Assembly (NCBI GenBank): GCA_964458265.1
Contig: CAYWIF010000012.1
Coordinates: 22,049 to 86,048, forward strand
Source: JAGVSR01 sp964458265
Lineage (GTDB): Bacteria; Pseudomonadota; Alphaproteobacteria; Rhizobiales; Hyphomicrobiaceae
Direction: 5' to 3'
Length of the DNA: 64,000 nt
The first letter of the stretch is position 1, and every line of letters begins with the position of its first letter. Shown here piece after piece: positions 16,594-25,128 of this stretch. The position numbers were made by a program, and so were the translations under genes. Below the pieces are notes generated by a model, which was given only the letters and a program-made list of their open reading frames with translations, was not told where the DNA came from and did no database searches.

Positions 16594-17832
16594 ATGATTC
16601 GAAAGTTGCGACCAGCACTGTTCGCTGCAGCCTTGGCGGGCTTCAGCATACAACAGACCGGCGCCGCGGTGGCCTGCACCGAGACCACATTCGCTGAAGC
16701 CGTGGACCGGTTCGGCGCATCACTTAGAAACTATAACGCGGAAGCTCAGCCGCGGATGCGGGCCCGCCTGGCAGCGCTGGCTGAGAAGAAAGGCTGGAAA
16801 GGCGAGGACCGCGAAGAGCGTGCCATGCTTTACCTGGAGGACGGGCGGCTTGCCGAATTCGACACGCAAGCCAACGAGCTTCTAAGCAAGGTCGACCAAA
16901 TCGGCCGCCCGAATGCGCAAGGCACCTATGACTGCGGCAAGCTTGCCGAGATCGAGACGGCAAGCGGCGAAATCCTGGCGGTCATGAAGGCTAAGGCTGC
17001 GTATCTGGAAGACAAAGTTGCCCGCGAAACCGGACCTGCAAAGCCGGTTGCAGACGCGCGACCGGCCAAGTCCGAGCCGCCAGCGGCGAAAGCCGCCGAG
17101 CCCGCGCCGCCCACAAAGCCGGAGACCACGCCAAAACCTGCGGCCCTTCCCACGCCAGCCGCAAAATCAGACCCGGCAAAGGTCGCGGCAGCTCCGCCGA
17201 CGGTTCAAGCGCAACCTGACGGCGTCTGGGATAAAGCCTCCAAGTCGGTGGTTCCGCTGCCAAATGGTGCCGCCGCAGGGACTGCGGTCGCAGCAGCACC
17301 TAATGCAGCAACCGCAACCCTTCCCCCGATCACATTCGACACAACGAACGAGGGCTACACGATCGACGAGATCCGCGAGGCAACGCGCGGCTTCTTCGGC
17401 ACGATCTCGACGAACCTTGCAAGCGTCATCGAGTACACCTTTGCGAACTCGGGCCGACCGACGGGATACATTCTGGGCAAGGAAGGCGGCGGCGCCTTTC
17501 TAGCGGGCCTGCGGTACGGCAAGGGAACGCTTTATCTTCGTCAAGGTGGCACCGTTCCGATCTACTGGCACGGTCCCTCGATCGGCTACGACGTCGGCGC
17601 GGAGGGCGGGAGGACGCTCATTCTCGTTTACCGGATGCGCGACCCGGCAGAGATGTATCGCAGCTTCACTGGCGTTGACGGGTCAGCGTATCTCGTCGGC
17701 GGTGTCGGCATGACGCTGCTGAAGGGCGGCGACGTGATCATGGCGCCAATTCGGTCGGGTCTGGGACTTCGACTTGGGGCCAACATCGGCTATTTGCGGT
17801 TCACGTCGCAACCGACCTGGAATCCATTCTGA
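16594..17832 (+). CDS. eipA: DUF1134 envelope protein (EipA-like)
   Basis: 412 residues from ATG 16594 (MIRKLRPALFAAALAG starts a signal peptide; an upstream in-frame start lacks one). Three parts are visible: an Ala/Glu-rich helical region (about 25-145), a long Pro/Ala/Lys-rich linker (about 145-240), and a C-terminal DUF1134 domain (about 246-412) with YTIDEIREATRGFFG and GTLYLRQGG. DUF1134 is the family of Brucella EipA, a periplasmic small beta-barrel protein needed for envelope integrity. The large N-terminal extension is unlike short EipA proteins of about 200 residues, so the function of that part is open. Confidence 0.83.
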   Translation: MIRKLRPALFAAALAGFSIQQTGAAVACTETTFAEAVDRFGASLRNYNAEAQPRMRARLAALAEKKGWKGEDREERAMLYLEDGRLAEFDTQANELLSKVDQIGRPNAQGTYDCGKLAEIETASGEILAVMKAKAAYLEDKVARETGPAKPVADARPAKSEPPAAKAAEPAPPTKPETTPKPAALPTPAAKSDPAKVAAAPPTVQAQPDGVWDKASKSVVPLPNGAAAGTAVAAAPNAATATLPPITFDTTNEGYTIDEIREATRGFFGTISTNLASVIEYTFANSGRPTGYILGKEGGGAFLAGLRYGKGTLYLRQGGTVPIYWHGPSIGYDVGAEGGRTLILVYRMRDPAEMYRSFTGVDGSAYLVGGVGMTLLKGGDVIMAPIRSGLGLRLGANIGYLRFTSQPTWNPF

Positions 17833-17905
17833 CGCAAGGTCAAATTCGAAGGATAGCCGCCGACGCCGCTGCCTGGCCGATCGAACGGGTCAAGCGGCGT
17901 GCTGC

Positions 17906-18715
17906 TCAATACGATGAATAATACTGCCGCGTTGCAGCCCGGCGCTTCTTCAGCGCGGCGGCGCGCTGCTTCTTGGACCCGTAGTAGTAGCGGGGTGGAG
18001 CGTCTCCCGGATAAACGTAGCGGGGCGCAGCGTACGTCCCGTAGCCGTAGCCGTAGCCGTAGCTGTAAGGGCTGTATGCTTGGCGTTGGCGAGAGCCAGA
18101 CGCTCGCAGGCGGGCGATCTTCTGCGTTTTGTAGTTTGGACGGCCGTGCACGGTTATGCGCGTGCGCTCCTTTCCGTGACGCGACACGAGCGCGTAAAGC
18201 TTTGCGGCGTTCGACGGAGCGAGGCGCACACAGCCGTGCGAGGCCGGCGTGCCGAGCAAGTTGATCGAGCTTGTCGCGTGGATCGCAGCACCATTCTTGA
18301 AAAAGATCGAATGCGGCATCGGAGCATTGTCGTACTGCTTCGAGTACCACATCTTCGACATCCATGACGGCTTGAACGTGCCGGTGGGCGTCGGATATCC
18401 GTAAGCACCGGACGAGACGGCCCACGTGTATTTGGGTTTACCGCCTTCCGTCACCACCATGCGTTGGGTGGTGAGGTTGATATTGACCAGCAGCGTGGGC
18501 TCGGGCGGTGGCGCCGGTTCGGCGGGTTTGCTGACGGGTGCCGGCTCCAGCGGAACTTCCGATTTCGCTTCGGTAGGGGCTGGCGCGGCGGCTTCTGCCG
18601 CCGGGGCGATCGCGGCTGGAGCGGCGCCGGGCTCGGCCGGTGCTGTTTCGGCGTGAAGCACTGCCGGCAAAGATATGAGTAAGCCCGCAGCAGCAATGGT
18701 CCAGAAACGGCGCAT
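17906..18715 (-). CDS. L,D-transpeptidase with Pro/Ala-rich N-terminus (YkuD family)
   Basis: 269 residues: signal peptide (1-22), an Ala/Pro/Glu-rich linker (about 23-75), and a YkuD catalytic domain (about 75-190) with IHAT and SHGCVRL, the nucleophile Cys near residue 164. A basic C-terminal tail carries a Gly-Tyr run (18041-18063 at DNA level) and ends in a Lys/Arg-rich stretch. Such enzymes make 3-3 peptidoglycan crosslinks or attach proteins to the wall. It shares the WYSK(Q/K)YDNAPMP(H/N)SIFF segment with its neighbour at 18805, so the two are probably a tandem duplication. Confidence 0.9.
   Translation of the reverse strand: MRRFWTIAAAGLLISLPAVLHAETAPAEPGAAPAAIAPAAEAAAPAPTEAKSEVPLEPAPVSKPAEPAPPPEPTLLVNINLTTQRMVVTEGGKPKYTWAVSSGAYGYPTPTGTFKPSWMSKMWYSKQYDNAPMPHSIFFKNGAAIHATSSINLLGTPASHGCVRLAPSNAAKLYALVSRHGKERTRITVHGRPNYKTQKIARLRASGSRQRQAYSPYSYGYGYGYGTYAAPRYVYPGDAPPRYYYGSKKQRAAALKKRRAATRQYYSSY
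18041..18063. repeat. GTAGCC microsatellite in an L,D-transpeptidase gene
   Basis: The hexamer GTAGCC occurs three times in tandem, followed by GTAGCT and GTA. On the coding strand it gives a Gly-Tyr repeat. Six-base units keep the frame, so copy number could vary without a frameshift. Confidence 0.8.
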
Positions 18716-18804
18716 CAGAATCGGCTCCAGTTACGCAAATACTAGGGGACCGGCCTTCGATTGAACACCCTGCGAAAAGTGATGGTCTCCCGCGGGGCGC
18801 GATT

Positions 18805-19236
18805 TCAGTTCGTAATCGTAATGCGCGTCTGCTTCATGCCGTATTGCCTGACGAGGGCAAAAAGTTCACGGGCATGCGACGGGTGAAGCCGGATGCAGCC
18901 GCGCGACGCGGGACGCCCAAGCAGGTTCACGTAGGTCGTGCCGTGAATGGCGTATCCGCCGGTGAAGAAGATCGAGTTGGGCATCGGCGCGTTGTCGTAC
19001 TTGCGCGAGTACCATGAGCGCTCGAGGCGGAATGGCCGCCAACTGCCGGTCGGCGTGTAGTAGCCGCGCTTGGCCGTCGATACCGGCCAGCGATACTGAT
19101 TCCAGCCATCGACGGCGACCGTCATCGACTGGGAACTTTTGCTGATGCGGATACGCACATCGGCGGATGCAGGCAAAGACGAAATGAACGTGGCGGCAAT
19201 GACGATAAGCGCCGCTGTCAGAGATCTGTTACGCAC
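18805..19236 (-). CDS. Short L,D-transpeptidase (YkuD family)
   Basis: 143 residues from the GTG at 19236, chosen because GGAGGAG lies 9 bp upstream and a signal peptide (RNRSLTAALIVIAATF) starts there; a longer frame would overlap the photolyase gene. The mature protein is little more than a YkuD domain: YTPTGSW, IHGTTYVNLLG and the nucleophile Cys in SRGCIRLHPSHA. It probably crosslinks peptidoglycan in the periplasm. The same strand and near-identical core motifs as the gene at 17906 suggest duplication, the longer copy having gained the N- and C-terminal extensions. Confidence 0.88.
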   Translation of the reverse strand: MRNRSLTAALIVIAATFISSLPASADVRIRISKSSQSMTVAVDGWNQYRWPVSTAKRGYYTPTGSWRPFRLERSWYSRKYDNAPMPNSIFFTGGYAIHGTTYVNLLGRPASRGCIRLHPSHARELFALVRQYGMKQTRITITN

Positions 19237-19396
19237 GAAATACTCCTCCCCGGTTATGCCATCCCGACGGTCCGACCAGGGTTCGGCCGCAGCGGGCCAA
19301 TATGGGGCGGACGTCGTTAGCATATCCTTACTTGAGAAAGCGGGAAGCGCCGCTTCCGGCACATCACATGCGGAGGATTGCGAATAGCGGCGGCTC

Positions 19397-20836
19397 TCAA
19401 CTGCGCATTGCGGCATAGCCTTCGAGCGCCCTCTGGCGCGCTTCCGCGTGGTCGACGATCGGGCGGGGGTAGTCCCGGCCCAAAGTTACGCCAGCTTTTT
19501 TCAGAACCTCTGCGGAGGCCGTCCAGGGTGCGTGGATGACATCGTCGGGAAGGTTCGCGATCTCTGGCACCCAGCGCCTGACGTAGGCTGCTTTCGCGTC
19601 GAACTTCTCGCCTTGGGTGATCGGGTTGAAGATGCGGAAGTAGGGCGCGGCGTCCGCACCGGAGCCCGCCACCCACTGCCAGCTCGCCGCGTTGGAAGCC
19701 AGATCGGCATCGACCAAGGTGTCCCAGAACCACGCCTCGCCTGACTGCCACGGAATGAGCAAGTGCTTGATCAGGAACGATGCCACGATCATGCGAACGC
19801 GATTGTGCATCCACCCTGTATGCCAAAGCTGCCGCATGCCGGCATCGACGATCGGATACCCCGTGCGGCCACGTTGCCAGGCCTTCAGATTCGCCTTGCT
19901 TTCCTTCCAAGGAAACCCGGCGAATTCCGGCCTGAAGGGTTTGTCGGGCAGATCGGGCCAATGCACGAGCAAGTGATAGGAGAATTCGCGCCAGACCAAC
20001 TCCTTCAGAAAGGTTTCCAGCGCGGTATCGCCGGCTTTCACTTTCTCCTTGGCAAGCGTGGCGCGATGCCAGCAAACGCGCGGCGAAATCTCTCCAAAGT
20101 GCAGATGCGGCGAGAGCCGCGAGGTGCCCTCGACGGCTGGCAGATTGCGGGTTTCGGCATAGCCAGCCAAAGACGATTTCAAAAAGGCTGCAAGGCGCGC
20201 GTGCGCACCGCCCTCGCCCGGCTGCCAAGTTTCCCGGAAGCCGCCAGCCCAATCGGGCTTTGTGGGCAATAGCTTCCAGTCGTCCAGCCGATCGCTCGAA
20301 AGCTTTTTGGTGACCGGCTTGATGTTGTTGGGTGCTGCGAGAGGAGCGGGCGGTGCGCCCAGCGCCGTCAAGGCTCGCCAGAACGGCGAATAAACCTTGA
20401 ACGGTTCGCCGGATTTGGTTCGCACATCTTCCGGTTCGCGTAGCAGCGCTCCGGCGAAGCGCTTCAGCTCGAGTTCATTGGCAAAGCGGGATTTTATGCT
20501 GACTTCCTGGGCCCGAGCCCACGGCTCGTAGGCGCGTGAAAAGTAGACTGCGCGGGCACCGGATTGCGCGGCAAGGTCCGCGAGGATGTCCTCCGTCTTG
20601 CCACGCCGGAGAATGAGCGGCGCCCCGAGGTTGTTCAGGGTCAGCGAAAGTTGGACAAGAGACTGGTGGAGCCACCACAGCGAGGCCTCGCCCGGCGTCC
20701 ATGGACCGGCGGCTTCCGGGTCGTGAATGTAGACCGGCAGGACGGAAGCGCCGGTGGCAACGGCCGCCGAGAGAGCCGGATGGTCGGCGAGACGCAGATC
20801 GTTGCGGAACCAGACGATTACGGGTTCGGCGGTCAT
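19397..20836 (-). CDS. phrB: Deoxyribodipyrimidine photolyase (class I)
   Basis: About 479 residues from ATG 20836; a GTG eight codons upstream (20860) is an alternative. The N-terminal antenna domain starts VIVWFRNDLRLADHPAL. The FAD-binding C-terminal domain carries LSPHLHFGEISPR, WREFSYHLL, GYPIVDAGMRQLW, TGWMHNRVRMIVASFL and the tryptophan-rich WQWVAGSGADAAPYFRIFNP. This is the light-driven repair enzyme for cyclobutane pyrimidine dimers. All landmark residues look intact and the length is normal. It is probably single-gene. Confidence 0.93.
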   Translation of the reverse strand: MTAEPVIVWFRNDLRLADHPALSAAVATGASVLPVYIHDPEAAGPWTPGEASLWWLHQSLVQLSLTLNNLGAPLILRRGKTEDILADLAAQSGARAVYFSRAYEPWARAQEVSIKSRFANELELKRFAGALLREPEDVRTKSGEPFKVYSPFWRALTALGAPPAPLAAPNNIKPVTKKLSSDRLDDWKLLPTKPDWAGGFRETWQPGEGGAHARLAAFLKSSLAGYAETRNLPAVEGTSRLSPHLHFGEISPRVCWHRATLAKEKVKAGDTALETFLKELVWREFSYHLLVHWPDLPDKPFRPEFAGFPWKESKANLKAWQRGRTGYPIVDAGMRQLWHTGWMHNRVRMIVASFLIKHLLIPWQSGEAWFWDTLVDADLASNAASWQWVAGSGADAAPYFRIFNPITQGEKFDAKAAYVRRWVPEIANLPDDVIHAPWTASAEVLKKAGVTLGRDYPRPIVDHAEARQRALEGYAAMRS

Positions 20837-20951
20837 GGCGGATACCGGTTTGAGAAGCACGCTGCGAGGGGCGTGGAGGCTTCAAAATTACATGACGGGT
20901 CAACGCAGCACAGCTCTAGACGGATCAGCCGCCGCACGGATTGGGTCGACG

Positions 20952-22772
20952 CTAGTTGAAGAGCAGTTCGAAGATGTTCTTTGGTTTTCTTTTCTTCTGC
21001 ACCGTGCGCGTCGGCCTCGACTGCTGCGAGCCGCCGGAACGCGGCATGGCCACGGGCTCATTCCAAGGCGCCCAAGCCGTTCCCGTTGCTGTACCTGGAG
21101 ACAGTCGGCGCGAACCCGCTGCACCAAGGGCGGCACCTGCCGCTAGCGCGCTGACGTTTGCCGGGCCACCCTCCAACGGGAATTCCTCCGTTACGCCGTC
21201 AACGGATGCGACGGTGATACGGCGATCCTCGAAGGTCCAAATCGCGGACTTTTCGCCGTCTTTGCCCGTCTGCTTGTCGGGCAGGATCGTGATAACCCGC
21301 TGATTGACGACATCGACGAGCGCGGCGATCTGAACATCAACCTTGCCCGCCGCCGTCTGCAACTGTCCCGCCGCAAAGCGCAAAACTCCGAAACCGTCAT
21401 GGGGTGCAGGCTGGACGGTCCAGTCCAACAGTTTCGGCACGCCCTCGCTCAACATCTCGACGGGAACCGCAACGCGCGGCAACGCTTCGCTCAACGCCTC
21501 GAACTGCGCGCCGCGGCGGACGATGCGCCAGCCTTCGATGGTGCCGGAGTTGGCGACTTCGGCGCGGTCGTTGGCGGCCGCGGGATCGAGCCGTTGCAGT
21601 AGTTCGAGCGCATTCTTGGAACCGGGGCGCCAGGCAAGCGCGAGCCGGGCGTCGGCCACCGCCTGATCGGTCATGCCTTGAGCTTCCTCGATTTCGGCCT
21701 TTGCCCACAGGACGTCGCCGCTCTTGGCGTCGAGCTTCAAGGCCGTCTCGACATCCTTTTGGCCGACGCCGACCTGCCCCGTCTGCTTATAGGCAAAAGC
21801 CCGATAGGCGAATGCGCGGGCTGACCGGGGATCGAGTTCGATTGCGCGATTGAGATCGGCGAACGCATCGTCGAACGCGGTGGCGAAGGCATGCGAAAGG
21901 CCGCGTCCCTGGTAGGCGGCCGCGCGCTTCGGGTCGAGCGCGATGGCCTGCGAGAAATCCTTGATTGCGGCCGGCAGATCGCGCAATGCGAGATACGCCT
22001 CGCCGCGCAGCACGTAAATCTCCGGGTTGTTGACATCAAAGGCGGCGGCCCGCGAAACGTCTTCGATCGCTTCCTGGTAGTTGGCGATCATCAACTTTGC
22101 GTTCGCGCGGTCGAGATAGCCTTGGACAAAGCGGCTATCGGCTGTGACAGCGCGCGTGAAGTCGCGTGCGGCGGCGTGCGGGCGGAGCATGGCGAGATAG
22201 ACCTGCCCGCGGCCGGCCAGCGGTGCAGGGACCTGCGGACTGAGTTGGACCGCGCGATTGTAGTCGGCGATGGCGTCGCCGTTCTGACCCAGGCGAACGT
22301 AGAGTCCGGCGCGATTGTTGTAGGCGGAGGTATACCCCGGCGCCAGCACGATGGCCCGGTCGAGGTCTTTCATCGCTTCCTTGAGCAATCCGAGGGAGAC
22401 CAGCAGATTGCCGCGGTTGTTATAGATTGCGGCGTACTCCGGAAACAGAGTTGCGGCGGTGTTGAAGTCCTCCACCGCGAGCTTGACCTGACCTGCGCGG
22501 GCATATGCGACACCCCGATCGTTGAGAAGCGTAGCGCGCCGGTCATTGGATAGCGTGTTGTCGGCGAGGGCGGCTGAATAGGCGTTGATGGCCTCGGTGG
22601 TCTGGCCGCGGGCAAGATACCCGGCGGCGGTGTCGGCGAGCGAAGAGGCGTTCGGCTTTGGAGCAGCCTCCTGGGCGTTGGCGAGGAGGCCGGCACCAGA
22701 CGCAGCCAGGAGCGCGACGGCCCATGCCGCCACGACAGTTGGTTTTGCGCGCTTGGCGGGATCGTTCGCCAC
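20952..22772 (-). CDS. Exported tetratricopeptide repeat protein
   Basis: 606 residues from a GTG start. An N-terminal hydrophobic segment (about 13-32, ending NAQEA) is a signal peptide or anchor. About ten TPR units fill residues 40-400 (for example AIYNNRGNLLVSLGLLKEAMKDLDRAI), with many Asn-Arg pairs typical of NR-G TPRs. The remaining 200 residues have no recognised fold and end in a basic stretch then NIFELLFN. TPRs mediate protein contacts, so a scaffold role in the periplasm is possible. No partner is encoded next to it. Confidence 0.82.
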   Translation of the reverse strand: MANDPAKRAKPTVVAAWAVALLAASGAGLLANAQEAAPKPNASSLADTAAGYLARGQTTEAINAYSAALADNTLSNDRRATLLNDRGVAYARAGQVKLAVEDFNTAATLFPEYAAIYNNRGNLLVSLGLLKEAMKDLDRAIVLAPGYTSAYNNRAGLYVRLGQNGDAIADYNRAVQLSPQVPAPLAGRGQVYLAMLRPHAAARDFTRAVTADSRFVQGYLDRANAKLMIANYQEAIEDVSRAAAFDVNNPEIYVLRGEAYLALRDLPAAIKDFSQAIALDPKRAAAYQGRGLSHAFATAFDDAFADLNRAIELDPRSARAFAYRAFAYKQTGQVGVGQKDVETALKLDAKSGDVLWAKAEIEEAQGMTDQAVADARLALAWRPGSKNALELLQRLDPAAANDRAEVANSGTIEGWRIVRRGAQFEALSEALPRVAVPVEMLSEGVPKLLDWTVQPAPHDGFGVLRFAAGQLQTAAGKVDVQIAALVDVVNQRVITILPDKQTGKDGEKSAIWTFEDRRITVASVDGVTEEFPLEGGPANVSALAAGAALGAAGSRRLSPGTATGTAWAPWNEPVAMPRSGGSQQSRPTRTVQKKRKPKNIFELLFN

Positions 22773-22901
22773 GATGTCCCTTTTCGAGTTGCGGATCAGC
22801 CTCGCTCAGATCGCTCCGGTTTGGTCTGATCCGACGCCGGGGTCAATACTCGGGTGAAACCTAGGACGCCAATGTGGCGGCGCTTGGCTGGTGGGAAAAC
22901 C

Positions 22902-24446
22902 TCAGTACAGTGAGGCGAGTACGCGGGGGAGCATTTCGGGCAGATCCTCGGCGATGAGGCCGGGGCCGAAATGGGTGGCGGCTTCGCCGTGCAGCCAGAC
23001 GGCCGCACATGCGGCTTCGAAGGCGGGCATGCCTTGCGCGAGTAGTCCGGCCACGATGCCGGCAAGCACATCGCCGGAACCGGCGGTGGCGAGCCAGGGT
23101 GGCGCATTGGCGTTGATTGCCGCGCGGCCGCCGGGGGCGGCAATGACCGTGTCGGCGCCTTTCAAGATGACGATCGCTCCGGATTGTCGGGCCGCCATTC
23201 GCGCCCGGTCGAGTTTGGTGCCCGATGCATCGGGAAACAATCGCGCGAACTCTCCTTCGTGCGGCGTGATGACGGCCGGGCGGGTCGTGTTTTCGGCCAT
23301 GAGGGCGAAGAGCGACGCGGGCAATACGGCGTCTGGCTTGCTGGCGCCGGTGAAACCGAAACCACCGGTTCTGCGATTTTGGGGATTGCTCTCGGCAAAT
23401 GAGGTCAGGGCATCAGCGTCGAGCACGACGGCCGCGCCCGATCGCAAGGCTGCTTCGGCGAGAGCCGCCGTTTCGGCGCCGACGCCCGCACCTGGACCGA
23501 CGAGGACGGCGTTCTTACGGGTGTCTTCCAAGATACGCGCCAGGGCTTCGGCGCCCGGGCATGGCAGGAGCATGATCGCGGTCAGGTGTGCGGCGTTTTC
23601 CGGTAATGCGGAAGGAGGGCTTGCGACCGTGACGAGACCGGCCCCTGCGCGCAGCGCGCTGCCAGCCGCCAGGCGGGCCGCCCCCGACTGAAACGCCGGA
23701 CCGGAAACGATGACGGCATGACCTCGGTGATACTTGTGTGCGTCGATGCTCGGACGGGGCCATGCGGCTTGCCAGAGTCCCGGTGCGTTCTCGAAGGTCG
23801 AAACTCCGGGATCGTCGGCGAGCACCGAGGTCGGAATGCCGATGTCGGCAAGGATGACCTCGCCGCACAGCGCGCGGCCGGGAAGCAGAAGGTGGGCCGG
23901 CTTCTTGCGGAAGAATGTGACGGTGCGTGTCGCCTGCACGACCGGACCGGTGGCTGTGCCGGTGGTGCCGTCGAGGCCGCTGGGAACATCGACGGAAAGG
24001 ACCGGCAGGCGGCTTTCGTTGATCGCGGCGATCATCCGGGCTGCGAAGCCGTCGAGCGGACGGTTCAATCCGGCGCCGAACAGGGCATCCACGATAAGAT
24101 GCACGCTTTCGAGCGCCGCGGGGTCCATAGGCCGGACGGGGCCGTCCCACCAGCGGGCCATTTCGGCGGCATCGCCCTTCAATGCGGATTTTTCGCCGAG
24201 AAGGTGCAGGCGCACGTCATAGCTGGCGCGCTTCAAAAGCCGGGCGGCGACGAAGCCGTCGCCGCCATTGTTGCCGGGGCCGCAGAGAACCGAAATGCGC
24301 GAACCGGGCTTGACCATCGCCATGGCCGTTTCCGCGACAGCCCGGCCGGCGTTTTGCATCAAGGTCAGAGACGCCACCCCGGTCAGGACAGCGGCGCGGT
24401 CAGCGCGCGCCATCTGTTCGTTGGTCAGCACTTCCTGTGGCGGCAT
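22902..24446 (-). CDS. nnr: Bifunctional NAD(P)HX epimerase / ADP-dependent NAD(P)HX dehydratase
   Basis: About 514 residues from ATG 24446 (MPPQEVLTNEQM); an in-frame upstream ATG at 24500 is less likely. The N-terminal epimerase domain (YjeF_N) has VLCGPGNNGGDGFVAARLL. The C-terminal ribokinase-like dehydratase domain has VSGPAFQSGAARLA, VLDADALTSFAE, ITPHEGEFARLF and the catalytic/nucleotide loop TAGSGDVLAGIVAGLLAQG. It repairs hydrated NADH and NADPH. It is divergent from glnB; the sigma-54 control region lies between the two genes. Confidence 0.94.
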   Translation of the reverse strand: MPPQEVLTNEQMARADRAAVLTGVASLTLMQNAGRAVAETAMAMVKPGSRISVLCGPGNNGGDGFVAARLLKRASYDVRLHLLGEKSALKGDAAEMARWWDGPVRPMDPAALESVHLIVDALFGAGLNRPLDGFAARMIAAINESRLPVLSVDVPSGLDGTTGTATGPVVQATRTVTFFRKKPAHLLLPGRALCGEVILADIGIPTSVLADDPGVSTFENAPGLWQAAWPRPSIDAHKYHRGHAVIVSGPAFQSGAARLAAGSALRAGAGLVTVASPPSALPENAAHLTAIMLLPCPGAEALARILEDTRKNAVLVGPGAGVGAETAALAEAALRSGAAVVLDADALTSFAESNPQNRRTGGFGFTGASKPDAVLPASLFALMAENTTRPAVITPHEGEFARLFPDASGTKLDRARMAARQSGAIVILKGADTVIAAPGGRAAINANAPPWLATAGSGDVLAGIVAGLLAQGMPAFEAACAAVWLHGEAATHFGPGLIAEDLPEMLPRVLASLY

Positions 24447-24569
24447 CCGCGATCCCCAATGTGACCCGTCACCGGATCCCTGAGACGGACAAAGTCTCAT
24501 CCTTGCGGTGCGGTGGAAAGTCCGGAAGCCTGATCATTTTACTGGCGGGTTGCCTTATTTTTCGGCTAT

Positions 24570-24586
24570 TGGCGCAAGGCGGTGCA
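24570..24586 (+). promoter_or_regulatory. Candidate NtrC binding site upstream of glnB
   Basis: TGGCGCAAGGCGGTGCA has a perfect right half GGTGCA and a degenerate left half compared with the NtrC consensus TGCACC-N5-GGTGCA. Its centre lies roughly 100 bp upstream of the start site expected from the sigma-54 promoter at 24652, a usual enhancer distance. Confidence 0.5.
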
Positions 24587-24651
24587 GCCAAAAATCAGGC
24601 TGTTTTCGTTTAACGTGTTGAATCCCATTAGCAATGCGATCGCCGCAGAAG

Positions 24652-24668
24652 TTGGCATGTGGCGTGCT
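24652..24668 (+). promoter_or_regulatory. Sigma-54 promoter of glnB-glnA
   Basis: TTGGCATGTGGCGTGCT matches the -24/-12 consensus TTGGCACG-N4-TTGCW with two differences. The invariant GG (24654-24655) and GC (24666-24667) have the required 10-bp spacing. It lies about 58 bp before the glnB start. Confidence 0.72.
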
Positions 24669-24725
24669 AACCATCGCGCGTTGAGGTCCGGGCAGGCGCC
24701 GGTCCTCCGGGAGGCCATGGAGATC

Positions 24726-25064
24726 ATGAAGAAAATCGAAGCCATCATCAAACCTTTCAAACTCGACGAGGTGAAGGAAGCGCTGCAGGACATCGGGCTG
24801 CAGGGCATCACGGTCATCGAGGCGAAAGGTTTCGGCCGCCAGAAGGGCCACACGGAACTCTATCGCGGCGCCGAATACGTCGTTGATTTTCTGCCGAAGG
24901 TGAAAATCGAGGTGGTTTTGGGCGACGAGATGCTCGATAAGGCCGTCGAAGCGATCCAAAAAGCCGCCAAGACGGGGCGCATCGGGGACGGGAAGATCTT
25001 CATCTCGAATATCGAGGAAGCCATTCGCATCCGCACCGGCGAACACGGCGGGGACGCGATCTGA
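24726..25064 (+). CDS. glnB: Nitrogen regulatory protein P-II
   Basis: 112 residues from ATG 24726, the canonical length; an ATG nine bases earlier is also in frame. The T-loop carries the uridylylation site Tyr51 (GHTELYRGAEYVVDF), and the C-terminal DGKIFISNIEEAIRIRTGE is standard. PII senses 2-oxoglutarate, ATP/ADP and, through GlnD, glutamine, and controls GlnE, NtrB and transporters. It is followed 64 bp later by glnA, the standard alphaproteobacterial glnBA operon. A sigma-54 promoter and probable NtrC site lie upstream. Confidence 0.97.
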   Translation: MKKIEAIIKPFKLDEVKEALQDIGLQGITVIEAKGFGRQKGHTELYRGAEYVVDFLPKVKIEVVLGDEMLDKAVEAIQKAAKTGRIGDGKIFISNIEEAIRIRTGEHGGDAI

Positions 25065-25128
25065 AGAATGCAGCGGGCCGCGAGAGCCCGGAGCATGACG
25101 ATAAACTGGGATTTCAAGGGGAGTGCTT

